A stretch of DNA of 64,000 nucleotides from JBGTGG01 sp041746855 (GTDB taxonomy: Bacteria > Bacteroidota > Bacteroidia > Cytophagales > Cyclobacteriaceae), in assembly GCA_041746855.1 (NCBI GenBank), contig JBGTGG010000467.1, forward strand, positions 1-64,000, written 5' to 3'. Each line of letters begins with the position of its first letter. Positions within the stretch are counted from its first letter, which is position 1. Under the pieces are notes generated by a model that saw only the letters and a list, made by a program, of their open reading frames with translations, was not told the DNA's origin and did no database searches. The translations under genes and the position numbers were made by a program. Of this stretch, positions 1-8,167 are shown one piece after another.

Positions 1-3000
1 TGAGTTCGCTTTCTACTTGTTTTACGATTTGATTGAGATCTGTATTTTCAAATTTTCTTCCCGCTGTATTGAGTCTTGAAAATGCAAGCAAATCTTCAAT
101 GAGGCGCTGCATACGAGCTGAAGCAGACTGCATCCTTCTAAAATAATCTTTACCTGTCTCGGATAAATGTTGGCTTTCCCTTTCAAGGATAAGGTTACCG
201 AAGGCCTGTATTTTTCGTAGTGGCTCTTGTAAATCATGGCTTGCCACGTAGGTAAAGGAATTCAATTCTTTGTTCATGATTTCAAGTTCCTTGTTTTTCT
301 TTCCCGTCAGCTCATTTGCAGCAAAAAGTTCTTTCGTGCGTTGTTCTACTTTTTCCTCCAGCTCCTTTCCATGCAATTGCTGAAGCTCGTGAATTTTATT
401 GTTGGCCAATACTTGTTCGGTAACTTCATATCCAAAAACCAAGATGGAGAAAATAGTTTTATTCTCATCGTACATGGCTTGATAGCTGAAATTGAAATAG
501 CACACCTCTGGCAATAGGTTTTCATCGCGCGCCAGCGTAATAGGAATGTCAATTCCTACATACGTCTCCCCCGTAGTGTAAACTTTATCTAGTATGGTGT
601 CAAATCCCTGTCCTACAAGTTCGGGTAGGGCTTCCATTATGGGCTTACCTTGTATTTTACGCTTACCGAATAATTGTTGATACCGTGCATTCACCAATTC
701 ATACACGTGAGTAGGTCCGGTAAGGGTACATATGAAAGCAGGCGCAGTGAGCAACAGGTCAGTAACCATGTCTGCTTGTACTTGCATTTTTTTGCGTGCG
801 TTGGCAAGGTCTGTTATATCGTCAATGGCAAGAAGTATTAATTTTTCTTCCATTCTTTCACCCTTCATCTCGCGGGCATTAAACAACATAGTACGCAGGC
901 CGATATAACTAAAACTGTGAACCACTTCAAAACCAAAAAAACTTTCCTTCGCAGGCAGAATTTTTTCAAGCAAATTGCGCAGCGATGGAATGTTCCATTG
1001 CTTATTGTCGAGGTCATAAATCAACTTGCCTTCTGTGTCCAGTTGGTTCATCCGAAAAGTTTCATAAAAACTTTTGTTGGCTGTTTTTATCCGCATGTTT
1101 TCATCAAGTACGATCAGCGGTTCTCTTGTTGTAGATACAATTGTTTCAGCATAATTGCGTGCGGATGTTAATTGCTCATTGAGGGTAATCATTTCCTGGT
1201 TCACCACTAACAATTCCTCATTGGTACTTTGCAGTTCTTCTTTGCTGGTTTCTAATTCTTCGTTCAGACTTTGCAGTTCTTCACTGCTGCTTAATAATTC
1301 TTCGTTGTCGCTTTGCAGTTCTTCGTTCGTGGCCTCCTGATCATCTGTAATGTTGCGCATATCTTCATGCGACAATGCCAGCTCTTGCTCAAGCTGATGG
1401 ATGCGAAGGTCGCGATAGTCTATTTTAGCCTTGTCCTTTGCAGACTTCTTCTTACCATTTTGCTTTTGAGTTGCTCCTTCCAGACTGCTACTTCCTGCAA
1501 TTGGAGTATGGTGAAACAAAACAAGGTAGTAGGGCTCTACCGTTTTTGGGAGCGGAATAATTTCAATGGTTAGTATTGAATTGACGTTATTAAGCTGGAT
1601 AGGAATGTTTTCTTTTGATACCTGCGTTTTCTCTTTTTTTGCTTTGTGCAGTAGATTGCGCAGCTCAAAACCCAAGCCGTGTCGCGCCAACTTTATTAAA
1701 TTATGGCTGGGCTTTCCGGGTAACTGCTCCAGGTAGGGTGTTGTGTTACCTCTGAAGTTAACTATCTCCATCGCTTCATTTACAATTACACCAGCAGGCG
1801 TATACTTGCTCAGCAAAATATCGTCAGCTGTTTTCTGGAAGTCTGTGATAAGGATTTCTGTTTTCGAATTTCTATTAAATTCTTGTTTGCCTGTTTCCCC
1901 CCGCAAATTTGCTGTGTGCATATATTTTACGGGTACATCGTTGCGTATAAATAGTTTTTCATTTTTTTTCGTTAGCGCAAAAAGGTTCTGCACACTGTTG
2001 GCAGATTCCGTTCTGCCGAGCAATAGTTGTCCTTTCGAGTTTAAGGCGTAGTGAAACGTTGTAAGCGCTTTTTTTTGTAGATAAGGCTCCATGTAGATAA
2101 GCACATTGCGGCAGCTAACCAAATCCATTTTTCCAAACGGTGGATCCTTCAAAAAATTATGGATCGCAAATACACACATATCGCGCAATTTGTTTTTCAC
2201 ATGATATACATCATTCGATTTGGTAAAATAATCTTTCAGACGCGAAGAACTTACTCCAGTCAATTCCTTTTTTGTATAGATTCCCGAACGTGCTTTTGCA
2301 ATGGCGGGTTCGCTAATATCGGTAGCGAATATTTGTACTTTTTTTTGATTTGTTCCCAGGCATTCTAAAAAACATATTGCCATGGAGTAGGCTTCTTCCC
2401 CTGTGCTACATCCTGCCACCCAAAGGCGAATCGGTTCGCCAATCTCTTTGGCTTTTATAATCGTTGGAAAAACGGAATCACATAAATAATCAAAGGTCTT
2501 AGGGTCGCGAAAAAAACTGGTTACAGGTATGAGTAAGTCTTGATATAAAGCGTCTTGTTCTGATTTTGTTTCCCGTAAATAATGAAGGTAAGTGGTTGCT
2601 ACGTCCTTGTTGTTAAATGCCATTCTACGGAGTATCCTTCTTCGGATTGTGGTTTGTTTATAATACGAGAAATCGGTGCCTTTACGGATTCGCAACAGCA
2701 ATAAAATTTGTTTGAAAACATCCACCTCTTCTAGCGCAATGTTCTCTCCCTTCTGATCAAGGAGGTGTGAACTTTTGTTTATTGCTAAAATCTTGCGTGC
2801 TATTTTATCGGGTGACATGATGAAGTCAACAACACCAGCATGTACCGCACTTTCAGGCATTGCTCCAAAGGCGGCTGATACCTGGTCTTGTGCAAACGTA
2901 AGACCTCCATGATCTTTGATGGCCTTTAACCCTAGCGTACCATCAGATGCTGTACCGGATAAAACCACACCGATAGCATGGCTCTGATGCACCTCTGCAA

Positions 3001-3391
3001 GCGATGTAAAAAAAAGATCGATCGGCAAATTTTTCTCTTTCTTACTTTGGGCTGGCCGAGGACTGAGTTCCAAAATGCCATCATTGGCGAGGAGCATTTT
3101 ATTACTGGGTATAATATAGATGTGATCGGGTTCTACCTTTATATCGTCCGAAATTTCCAGTACAGGAATGGACGTAACTTTTTGCAACAAGTCGGCTAAA
3201 ATGCTTTCATGGTTGGGATCCAAATGTTGCACCAACACATATGCCATTCCAGAATTTTCGGGGATCGCTTTCAATAATTTTTTAAAAGCCTCGAGTCCGC
3301 CTGCTGAAGCTCCAATTCCAACTACAGGAAAATAATTCTCCGATTTAATGAGCGGTTTTGGAAGCGTGGGCTTTTTTTTCTTTGCTTTCAT
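1..3391 (-). CDS. CheB-CheR-PAS-histidine kinase fusion (C-terminus beyond window)
   Basis: About 1,130 codons are open on the minus strand from an ATG at 3391, with the 3' end outside the window. In order I read a CheB methylesterase domain (GIGASAGG with Ser29, then QHLDP and SGTASDG), a CheR methyltransferase domain (SAM motif AGCSTGEEAYSMAI near residue 330), a Glu/Leu-rich coiled coil built on repeated NEEL units (about 635-735), two PAS-like segments, and a HisKA helix with the phospho-acceptor His in ASHDLQEPLRKI near residue 1052. The ATPase domain should follow outside the window. Known relatives are large signalling proteins coupling chemotaxis-type enzymes to a kinase. No chemoreceptor or flagellar gene is nearby, so the role is probably sensory and not flagellar. 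Two receiver proteins lie just upstream on the same strand and are plausible phosphotransfer partners. Confidence 0.9.
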   Translation of the reverse strand, partial: MKAKKKKPTLPKPLIKSENYFPVVGIGASAGGLEAFKKLLKAIPENSGMAYVLVQHLDPNHESILADLLQKVTSIPVLEISDDIKVEPDHIYIIPSNKMLLANDGILELSPRPAQSKKEKNLPIDLFFTSLAEVHQSHAIGVVLSGTASDGTLGLKAIKDHGGLTFAQDQVSAAFGAMPESAVHAGVVDFIMSPDKIARKILAINKSSHLLDQKGENIALEEVDVFKQILLLLRIRKGTDFSYYKQTTIRRRILRRMAFNNKDVATTYLHYLRETKSEQDALYQDLLIPVTSFFRDPKTFDYLCDSVFPTIIKAKEIGEPIRLWVAGCSTGEEAYSMAICFLECLGTNQKKVQIFATDISEPAIAKARSGIYTKKELTGVSSSRLKDYFTKSNDVYHVKNKLRDMCVFAIHNFLKDPPFGKMDLVSCRNVLIYMEPYLQKKALTTFHYALNSKGQLLLGRTESANSVQNLFALTKKNEKLFIRNDVPVKYMHTANLRGETGKQEFNRNSKTEILITDFQKTADDILLSKYTPAGVIVNEAMEIVNFRGNTTPYLEQLPGKPSHNLIKLARHGLGFELRNLLHKAKKEKTQVSKENIPIQLNNVNSILTIEIIPLPKTVEPYYLVLFHHTPIAGSSSLEGATQKQNGKKKSAKDKAKIDYRDLRIHQLEQELALSHEDMRNITDDQEATNEELQSDNEELLSSSEELQSLNEELETSKEELQSTNEELLVVNQEMITLNEQLTSARNYAETIVSTTREPLIVLDENMRIKTANKSFYETFRMNQLDTEGKLIYDLDNKQWNIPSLRNLLEKILPAKESFFGFEVVHSFSYIGLRTMLFNAREMKGERMEEKLILLAIDDITDLANARKKMQVQADMVTDLLLTAPAFICTLTGPTHVYELVNARYQQLFGKRKIQGKPIMEALPELVGQGFDTILDKVYTTGETYVGIDIPITLARDENLLPEVCYFNFSYQAMYDENKTIFSILVFGYEVTEQVLANNKIHELQQLHGKELEEKVEQRTKELFAANELTGKKNKELEIMNKELNSFTYVASHDLQEPLRKIQAFGNLILERESQHLSETGKDYFRRMQSASARMQRLIEDLLAFSRLNTAGRKFENTDLNQIVKQVESEL

Positions 3392-3402
3392 GTTGTTGGT
3401 TG

Positions 3403-3861
3403 TTATTGCGAAAGCACAAAATTTTCTTTTAGTGGCTGATTAAACATTCCAGTGGCCCAGCGCTGCTGAATGGTGAGCATAGCGTGTTGAATTAATCTTT
3501 TAAGATCTTCAAAGCGGGATGGCTTACGCATATAATAATGGGCTCCGTTTACATAGAGCTTATCGGCCACATCACTTTGGAAGGAGGTAGAAAATATAAT
3601 GACGATGAGGTTTTGCAACGCATTGTTTTGCTTTATCTCCGCCAGACATTCAAAACCATTTTTGCGAGGCATGTTCAAGTCCAAAAAAAGAATATCAGGC
3701 GGCTGATTAGATACTTTTGTGAGCCACTTCATTAATTCTTCTCCATTGTGAAATATGGTCAGCTTAGTTGATTTTGCCACCTCATGAAATGCTTCGTTAA
3801 AAAGAAAGCAATCATCATCATCGTCATCAGCAAGAAATACGGAATTGATTTGTTTTAACAT
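3403..3861 (-). CDS. single-domain response regulator (Rcp1-like receiver)
   Basis: A 152-residue protein consisting only of a CheY-like receiver domain. The acidic pocket is visible in FLADDDDDDCFLF, the phospho-acceptor Asp in DILFLDLNMP, the conserved Ser/Thr in IIFSTS and the Lys in YMRKPS. No DNA-binding or enzymatic output domain follows, so it probably acts by protein contact or as a phosphate relay. It ends 11 bases before the CheB-CheR-kinase gene on the same strand, which suggests co-transcription and phosphorylation by that kinase. The receiver call is firm; the partner is inferred. Confidence 0.92.
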   Translation of the reverse strand: MLKQINSVFLADDDDDDCFLFNEAFHEVAKSTKLTIFHNGEELMKWLTKVSNQPPDILFLDLNMPRKNGFECLAEIKQNNALQNLIVIIFSTSFQSDVADKLYVNGAHYYMRKPSRFEDLKRLIQHAMLTIQQRWATGMFNQPLKENFVLSQ

Positions 3862-4125
3862 CGCTTTGCTGTGTGATTACTGTAAGGTAACCATAATCGC
3901 AGCCAACTCGACTATTACTGACCGATTTATATTTCCCTGGAATAAAATGAAGCCCTTCGACTTCATTAAGTGCTATTTTATCAGAAAATACTTGCAGGTT
4001 GATATGCCTGCAAATAACCTTTTACCTCCACTCAGATTAGGTATTTCACGCGTTACAATTTTTTTGGAGAGATGGATTAGGGTATTCTAATTTTCAATAA
4101 CCAATACGGTTATTCAATTGCAATC

Positions 4126-4587
4126 TCATAAGTTTTTCTGTTTTGTAAGGGTAATTTTCTCATTAACGAAAATATTTTCTTTCGATGCTAAAACCAGCTT
4201 AATTGCGTTGTAAATGAGCCCTTTAAGGTCTGAAAATTTGCCAGGCTTACGCACGTAATGATTTGCTCCAGCCTTATAAATTTGTGTAATAATTTCTTGA
4301 TTAGAATGCGTAGACAGGATAACCACAGGAAGGTGTCGTAGCGCAGCGCTATACCGTATTTCACTCATGCATTCAAAACCATCCTTAATCGGCATACTGA
4401 GATCCATAAAAACAACATCCGGAAGTTCTTGTGTTTTTTTATTGAGTGACTCCATCAATTTTTTGCCGTCACGAACAATTAACAGTTTTGTTACTATTGG
4501 CACTTGTTGTATTGCTTCTTTGAATAGGATGCAATCATCTTCGTCATCGTCCGCTAATAGGACGGATATATTTTTTAGTACGCTCAT
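4126..4587 (-). CDS. single-domain response regulator (second Rcp1-like receiver)
   Basis: A stand-alone receiver of 153 residues when started at the ATG at 4587, which places the first beta strand (ISVLLADDDEDDC) near the N-terminus as in its neighbour. A longer in-frame start at 4638 would add 17 residues unlike the family. The phospho-acceptor Asp sits in DVVFMDLSMP, followed by VVILST and YVRKPG. It resembles the receiver at 3403 in length and motifs, so the two are probably duplicates. A 264-base spacer separates them, and this copy may have its own promoter. Confidence 0.9.
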   Translation of the reverse strand: MSVLKNISVLLADDDEDDCILFKEAIQQVPIVTKLLIVRDGKKLMESLNKKTQELPDVVFMDLSMPIKDGFECMSEIRYSAALRHLPVVILSTHSNQEIITQIYKAGANHYVRKPGKFSDLKGLIYNAIKLVLASKENIFVNEKITLTKQKNL

Positions 4588-5200
4588 GAAATATCTGTTT
4601 AGACCATTTGTTATAAGTGTGTCGTAAAATGATGCCAATGAGGTAACCCGTTATAGTTTGACTTATATAGGAGCTGCGACCAAATCCCTGACTATGCTTT
4701 ACTACACTCTGGGGGTTAAATCTCCACACAATAGGTATTTATGTTCAGGATTGCCAATAATTAATTTGCTGGAGTAGAATTATCTAAATCAAATCCTTTA
4801 GATCAGGAGTATTGATTGCCCGAGCATTTTTTCTTCCGGAAATATGAAATTTTTTGGCTGTGTGGACGCTTTGAAGGCTTTCATGGTAGTATATATAGAA
4901 TTTGAATTGTGGCATTGACATTCTAATATAAGCTTTAGCGTTGGATCGATGTATGGTCTTGATAAAACTAATTTATAACATTGAAGAACGAGAAAATCAG
5001 ACATTTCAAATGCCTACAACGATTTTTATGCAGGAAAATACGGTGAAATCAGTTATCAAAAACAAACTTAATAATTGAAGTGATTATCTTTAATCAAGAT
5101 TTAAAATTAAAGACTATGAAATGAGCATGATTTGGAAAACACCAATCGAGGATGAATATCAATCATGCGAATTCCATGTGACCGATAAAAGACAAATAAT
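4588..5200. other. intergenic spacer, no convincing gene
   Basis: About 610 AT-rich bases between the leftward receiver gene and the rightward DUF5996 gene. It must hold divergent promoters, but I cannot place them reliably. Short open frames exist on both strands, including 68 codons on the minus strand at 4798-5004 and 29 codons on the plus strand at 5121-5210. None has recognisable motifs. Confidence 0.5.
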
Positions 5201-6136
5201 ATGCACATGAATAATTCAATCCAGTTGCCCTCCTTGGATTATAAAGGAAACGAGCAAAAGAAAATGACCTTGCACTTATTTTTACAGATCATAGGAAAAA
5301 TCCGCTTGAAGTTAACACCTCGAAAAAATCATTGGTGGTACGTAACGGAGTATGTGTCCACAAAGGGTATTACTACCGGATCCATCCCCTACAACGAGGG
5401 TATGGATAGTTTTGAAATCACGGTCGATGTTCATCAACACCAGTTGGAAGTCAGCACCAGTAAAAGTGAGTCTGCGAGTTTCCTGCTGCTGCATGGTCTA
5501 AGTGTTGCGGATTTCTACGCTCAACTTTCTGCGATTCTTAAGCGATTCGCAATACCGGTTTCGATACTAGACAAGCCCTTCGACCTTAAAATTGACCAAT
5601 CATTTGGGAAGATCAAGGAGTACCACCATTACGATGAAGCGTATACCAAAGACTTCTGGCGTATTCTGCTTTGGGTGGATGGAATTTTCAAAGAGTTTAG
5701 TGGTCGCTTTTATGGGAAGACTTGTCCGGTCCATCTTTACTGGCATTCTTTGGACCTGGCCGTCACGCGTTTCTCGGGCAATCCGGCACCCGCTATGCCT
5801 GCCACTGCCAGGTTATCAGACAAAGATGCTTACTCGCACGAGTGTATTAGTTTTGGTTTCTGGGGAGGAGACGAAAAAATGCCCGAGCCTGCCTTTTACT
5901 CCTATACCTACCCTTCGCCTGAGGGATTGGATCAGGAGCCTTTGAAGCCGGCTGCTGCTTCATGGGTTGATAGTAACGGAAGTCCCATGGCCATACTAAC
6001 CTATAATAGTTTATTAAAATCAGCTGATCCACGTACGTCTCTTCTTGATTTCCTCGAATCTGCCTACAGCGCAGGAGCAAAAAAGGCCAACTGGGATATC
6101 GGTAAATTGAAAGTACCGAACCTCCATAACATTTAA
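5201..6136 (+). CDS. DUF5996 family protein
   Basis: A 311-residue soluble protein without signal peptide or membrane segment. The length and motifs match my recollection of DUF5996: WWYVTEYVSTKGITTGSIPY near the N-terminus, HSLDLAVTRFSG in the middle, and a C-terminal stretch with SFGFWGGD and FYSYTYP. The family function is unknown to me. Starts at 5201 and 5207 are both possible and differ by two residues. The next gene begins 11 bases after the stop, so it probably shares a transcript with the ferredoxin-like and acetyltransferase genes. Confidence 0.85.
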   Translation: MHMNNSIQLPSLDYKGNEQKKMTLHLFLQIIGKIRLKLTPRKNHWWYVTEYVSTKGITTGSIPYNEGMDSFEITVDVHQHQLEVSTSKSESASFLLLHGLSVADFYAQLSAILKRFAIPVSILDKPFDLKIDQSFGKIKEYHHYDEAYTKDFWRILLWVDGIFKEFSGRFYGKTCPVHLYWHSLDLAVTRFSGNPAPAMPATARLSDKDAYSHECISFGFWGGDEKMPEPAFYSYTYPSPEGLDQEPLKPAAASWVDSNGSPMAILTYNSLLKSADPRTSLLDFLESAYSAGAKKANWDIGKLKVPNLHNI

Positions 6137-6147
6137 AATTGGAATAT

Positions 6148-6354
6148 ATGATAACCAAAGAATATTCAAACAATGAAGTAACCATTCTGTGGAAACCAGA
6201 AAAATGCATCCATTCCGGAATCTGCGTGAAAACATTGCCCAACGTTTACCATCCTAAAGAAAAGCCATGGATTAATCCCAATAATGCCAGCAGTCAGGAG
6301 CTGATCGATCAGGTTGCAAAGTGTCCGTCAGGCGCATTGAGCATCAAGAAATAA
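6148..6354 (+). CDS. YjdI-like divergent [4Fe-4S] mono-cluster protein
   Basis: A 68-residue protein with cysteines in EKCIHSGICVKTLP and a later one in VAKCPSGAL. This is the pattern of the Fer4_19 family, which includes E. coli YjdI and is thought to hold one iron-sulfur cluster. An upstream in-frame TTG at 6139 exists, but the ATG at 6148 gives the more usual N-terminus. It probably has an electron-transfer or cluster-dependent role; the substrate is unknown. The following gene is a broken YjdJ-like acetyltransferase, and the yjdI-yjdJ neighbourhood is also known from enterobacteria, so this is a conserved pair. Confidence 0.85.
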   Translation: MITKEYSNNEVTILWKPEKCIHSGICVKTLPNVYHPKEKPWINPNNASSQELIDQVAKCPSGALSIKK

Positions 6355-6367
6355 GAAATCAAAGGCA

Positions 6368-6652
6368 ATGGTTAGAATAGAGCGCGAGGAGAACGGTAGC
6401 AAAGGACGATTTGCCTTTTATGAGAAAGATGAATTTGCTGGAGAAATGACTTATGTATGGGCTGGAGTATCCATATTCATCATTGACCACACGTCTATAG
6501 AACAAAAGTTTCTAGGCAAAAGATATGCTCACATGATGTTGATCAAAGCAGTAGAATTTGCGTGAGAAAAGGAAGTGAAGATTCTTCCGCTTTGTCCATT
6601 TGCGAAAGCCCAATTTGACAAAGACAGTAGTATAGCAGATGTTAAATACTAA
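6368..6652 (+). pseudogene. YjdJ-like GNAT N-acetyltransferase interrupted by in-frame TGA
   Basis: The frame opens with MVRIEREENGSKGRF and continues through a small GNAT fold to IKAVEFA, where TGA at 6563-6565 stops it. The same frame then reads on without further stop to TAA at 6650, giving EKEVKILPLCPFAKAQF, the usual C-terminus of the YjdJ/GNAT_2 family. One C-to-T change (CGA to TGA) would explain the break, because an Arg fits between Ala and Glu-Lys. The full product would be about 94 residues. The shortened 65-residue product lacks the final part of the fold and is probably inactive. Readthrough or a sequencing error is the alternative. Confidence 0.8.
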
Positions 6653-6892
6653 AAACACTACCGCCAACAAAAAACGATATGGCGAATGGCCCAGGCGAAG
6701 ATCGTGTGCCCACTATTATAGTTTCGCCACCCAATCGCGGATGAACGTTTTGACGAAAATATTTATCTTGCTATTGCGTTTGGTCACCCAAGCGAAGCAC
6801 GTGGCAGGTGAGACAATAACCTCCTAAAAAGCCAGCACTGCAAATAGCCACTCATTAACAGTCATTTGAAAAAAGGAAAATTAAAAGATAAA
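6653..6892. repeat. spacer with attC-like motif (CGCCAACAA...)
   Basis: Right after the broken acetyltransferase the spacer begins with CCGCCAACAA, followed by GATATGGCGAATGGCCC. This resembles the spacer following the PIN gene at 15754, which has CGCCAACAA then GATATAGCCCAT. Such motifs downstream of accessory genes are reminiscent of integron-type recombination sites. No integrase gene is present in the window. No coding sequence is convincing in these 240 bases. Confidence 0.35.
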
Positions 6893-7384
6893 ATGAAGAA
6901 AAAATATTTAATCACTACAGCACTCATCTTAGCATTCACAGCAGGGTATCTCATGAATAAAGGCTTTGCACAAAAGCAGACAGCTTTAACAGAAACAGAA
7001 AAACCAAACAGTATGAAATTAGGAGCATTTTCAATTAGTCTTAACGTGAAAGATTTAAAGACATCAAAAGAATTCTACGAAAAATTAGGGTTCATAGTCT
7101 TTTCAGGGAGCATGGAACAGAATTATCTAATAATGAAAAATGGCAATGCACTCATAGGACTTTTTCAAGGTATGTTTGAAGGCAACATTTTAACGTTTAA
7201 CCCAGGTTGGGATGAAAACGGAAGTAACGTAGATGACTTTGACGACATACGTGAGATCCAGAAACAATTAAAACAGAGCGGACTTACATTGACAAGTGAA
7301 GCGGACGAAAAAACTGAAGGTCCTGCGAATCTTATATTGACCGACCCTGACGGAAATGTGATTTTACTCGACCAACATCGCTAA
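6893..7384 (+). CDS. exported VOC (glyoxalase/bleomycin-resistance) family protein
   Basis: A 163-residue protein when started at the ATG at 6893; a TTG 27 bases upstream is less likely. The N-terminus (KKKYLITTALILAFTAGYLM) is a signal sequence or membrane anchor. Residues from about 41 form one VOC module: FSISLNVKDLKTSKEFYEKLGF at its start and LTDPDGNVILLDQH at its end. The family includes metal-dependent lyases, dioxygenases and antibiotic-binding proteins. The substrate cannot be predicted. The exported location is less usual for this family. It lies alone between the attC-like spacer and tetR. Confidence 0.85.
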   Translation: MKKKYLITTALILAFTAGYLMNKGFAQKQTALTETEKPNSMKLGAFSISLNVKDLKTSKEFYEKLGFIVFSGSMEQNYLIMKNGNALIGLFQGMFEGNILTFNPGWDENGSNVDDFDDIREIQKQLKQSGLTLTSEADEKTEGPANLILTDPDGNVILLDQHR

Positions 7385-7440
7385 AGATATATAGATCGGT
7401 TGATCCCCTAAATTCCCCACTCATAAAAAACTCCCCTTTC

Positions 7441-7474
7441 TTTGGTAATACCTGAACCAAACCCTTTACGTTTG
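7441..7474 (+). promoter_or_regulatory. candidate Bacteroidota -33/-7 promoter for the efflux operon
   Basis: TTTG at 7441-7444 and TACGTTTG at 7467-7474 match the Bacteroidota consensus TTTG ... TAnnTTTG, with a slightly long 22-base spacer. The TetR gene starts about 30 bases downstream. A regulator operator could overlap this site, but I did not identify a clear palindrome. Confidence 0.35.
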
Positions 7475-7505
7475 CGTCTAACATTTTTGTTAAACACCAA
7501 CGATA

Positions 7506-8147
7506 ATGGGGATACCCGAAGCACAATCGGAAAAACTGATTAAAGACAAAGCTAAAATCCTCTTCTTTCAAAAAGGGTTTATGAACGCCACCACGCAGGA
7601 AATTGCAGACGAAGCAGGTGTCAACCGCACATTGATCCACTACTACTTTCGGTCACGTGAACAACTCCTCGACATCCTGTTGGATGAAACCCTGCAAGAA
7701 AAGAAAGACCGGATCATGGGTATTCTTTCCTCAGACCTTCCTTTTCGGGAAAAAATAGCACACTACATTGATACGCTGGTGGATTATGGGCTAACCTATC
7801 CATACCTCGATAATTTTATCATTAGCGAAACAGCCCGGCATCCGGACAGGGTGATTGCCTTTTGTTCAAAAGATAAAGCCAAGTCCAGCGACTTTATTAA
7901 AGTGCCCTTGGAAGCTGAAATAAAAGCAGGGCGGCTTGCTCCGATTTCTGCTGAGCATTTCATGGTCAACCTTTCATCGCTTTGCAATTATCCGTTGTTG
8001 GCAAAATCCATTTTGAAAACCATACATGGAATGACTGACACGACCTATCGAAAGTTTTTAACGGAACGAAAACAAATTATCTACATGACCATTTTCAATG
8101 AACCTATGCCCGATTTATCTACTCAAAAGAAAACAGCTAAAAATTAG
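7506..8147 (+). CDS. TetR/AcrR family transcriptional regulator
   Basis: A 213-residue regulator with the TetR N-terminal DNA-binding domain: AKILFFQKGFMNATTQEIAD then the helix-turn-helix EAGVNRTLIHYYFRSREQLL (about residues 20-60). The remaining all-helical part is the ligand-binding and dimerisation domain. It begins an operon with an outer-membrane channel, an adaptor and an RND pump, with a gap of 20 bases to the next gene. By analogy with AcrR it is probably a local repressor released by a pump substrate. The ligand is unknown. Confidence 0.93.
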   Translation: MGIPEAQSEKLIKDKAKILFFQKGFMNATTQEIADEAGVNRTLIHYYFRSREQLLDILLDETLQEKKDRIMGILSSDLPFREKIAHYIDTLVDYGLTYPYLDNFIISETARHPDRVIAFCSKDKAKSSDFIKVPLEAEIKAGRLAPISAEHFMVNLSSLCNYPLLAKSILKTIHGMTDTTYRKFLTERKQIIYMTIFNEPMPDLSTQKKTAKN

Positions 8148-8167
8148 CCACGCGCTTTACTGATCCT

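Noticed and set aside
4798..5004. 68-codon minus-strand frame in the spacer before the DUF5996 gene
   Set aside because: No recognisable motif, no gene-like context, and AT-rich spacer composition.
5121..5210. 29-codon open frame ending in an ATGA overlap with the DUF5996 start
   Set aside because: Length is expected by chance and no motif is seen; the overlap alone is weak evidence for a leader peptide.
6563..6565. TGA as a selenocysteine codon in the acetyltransferase
   Set aside because: The family has Arg or similar here, not Cys, and no SECIS-like element was noticed.
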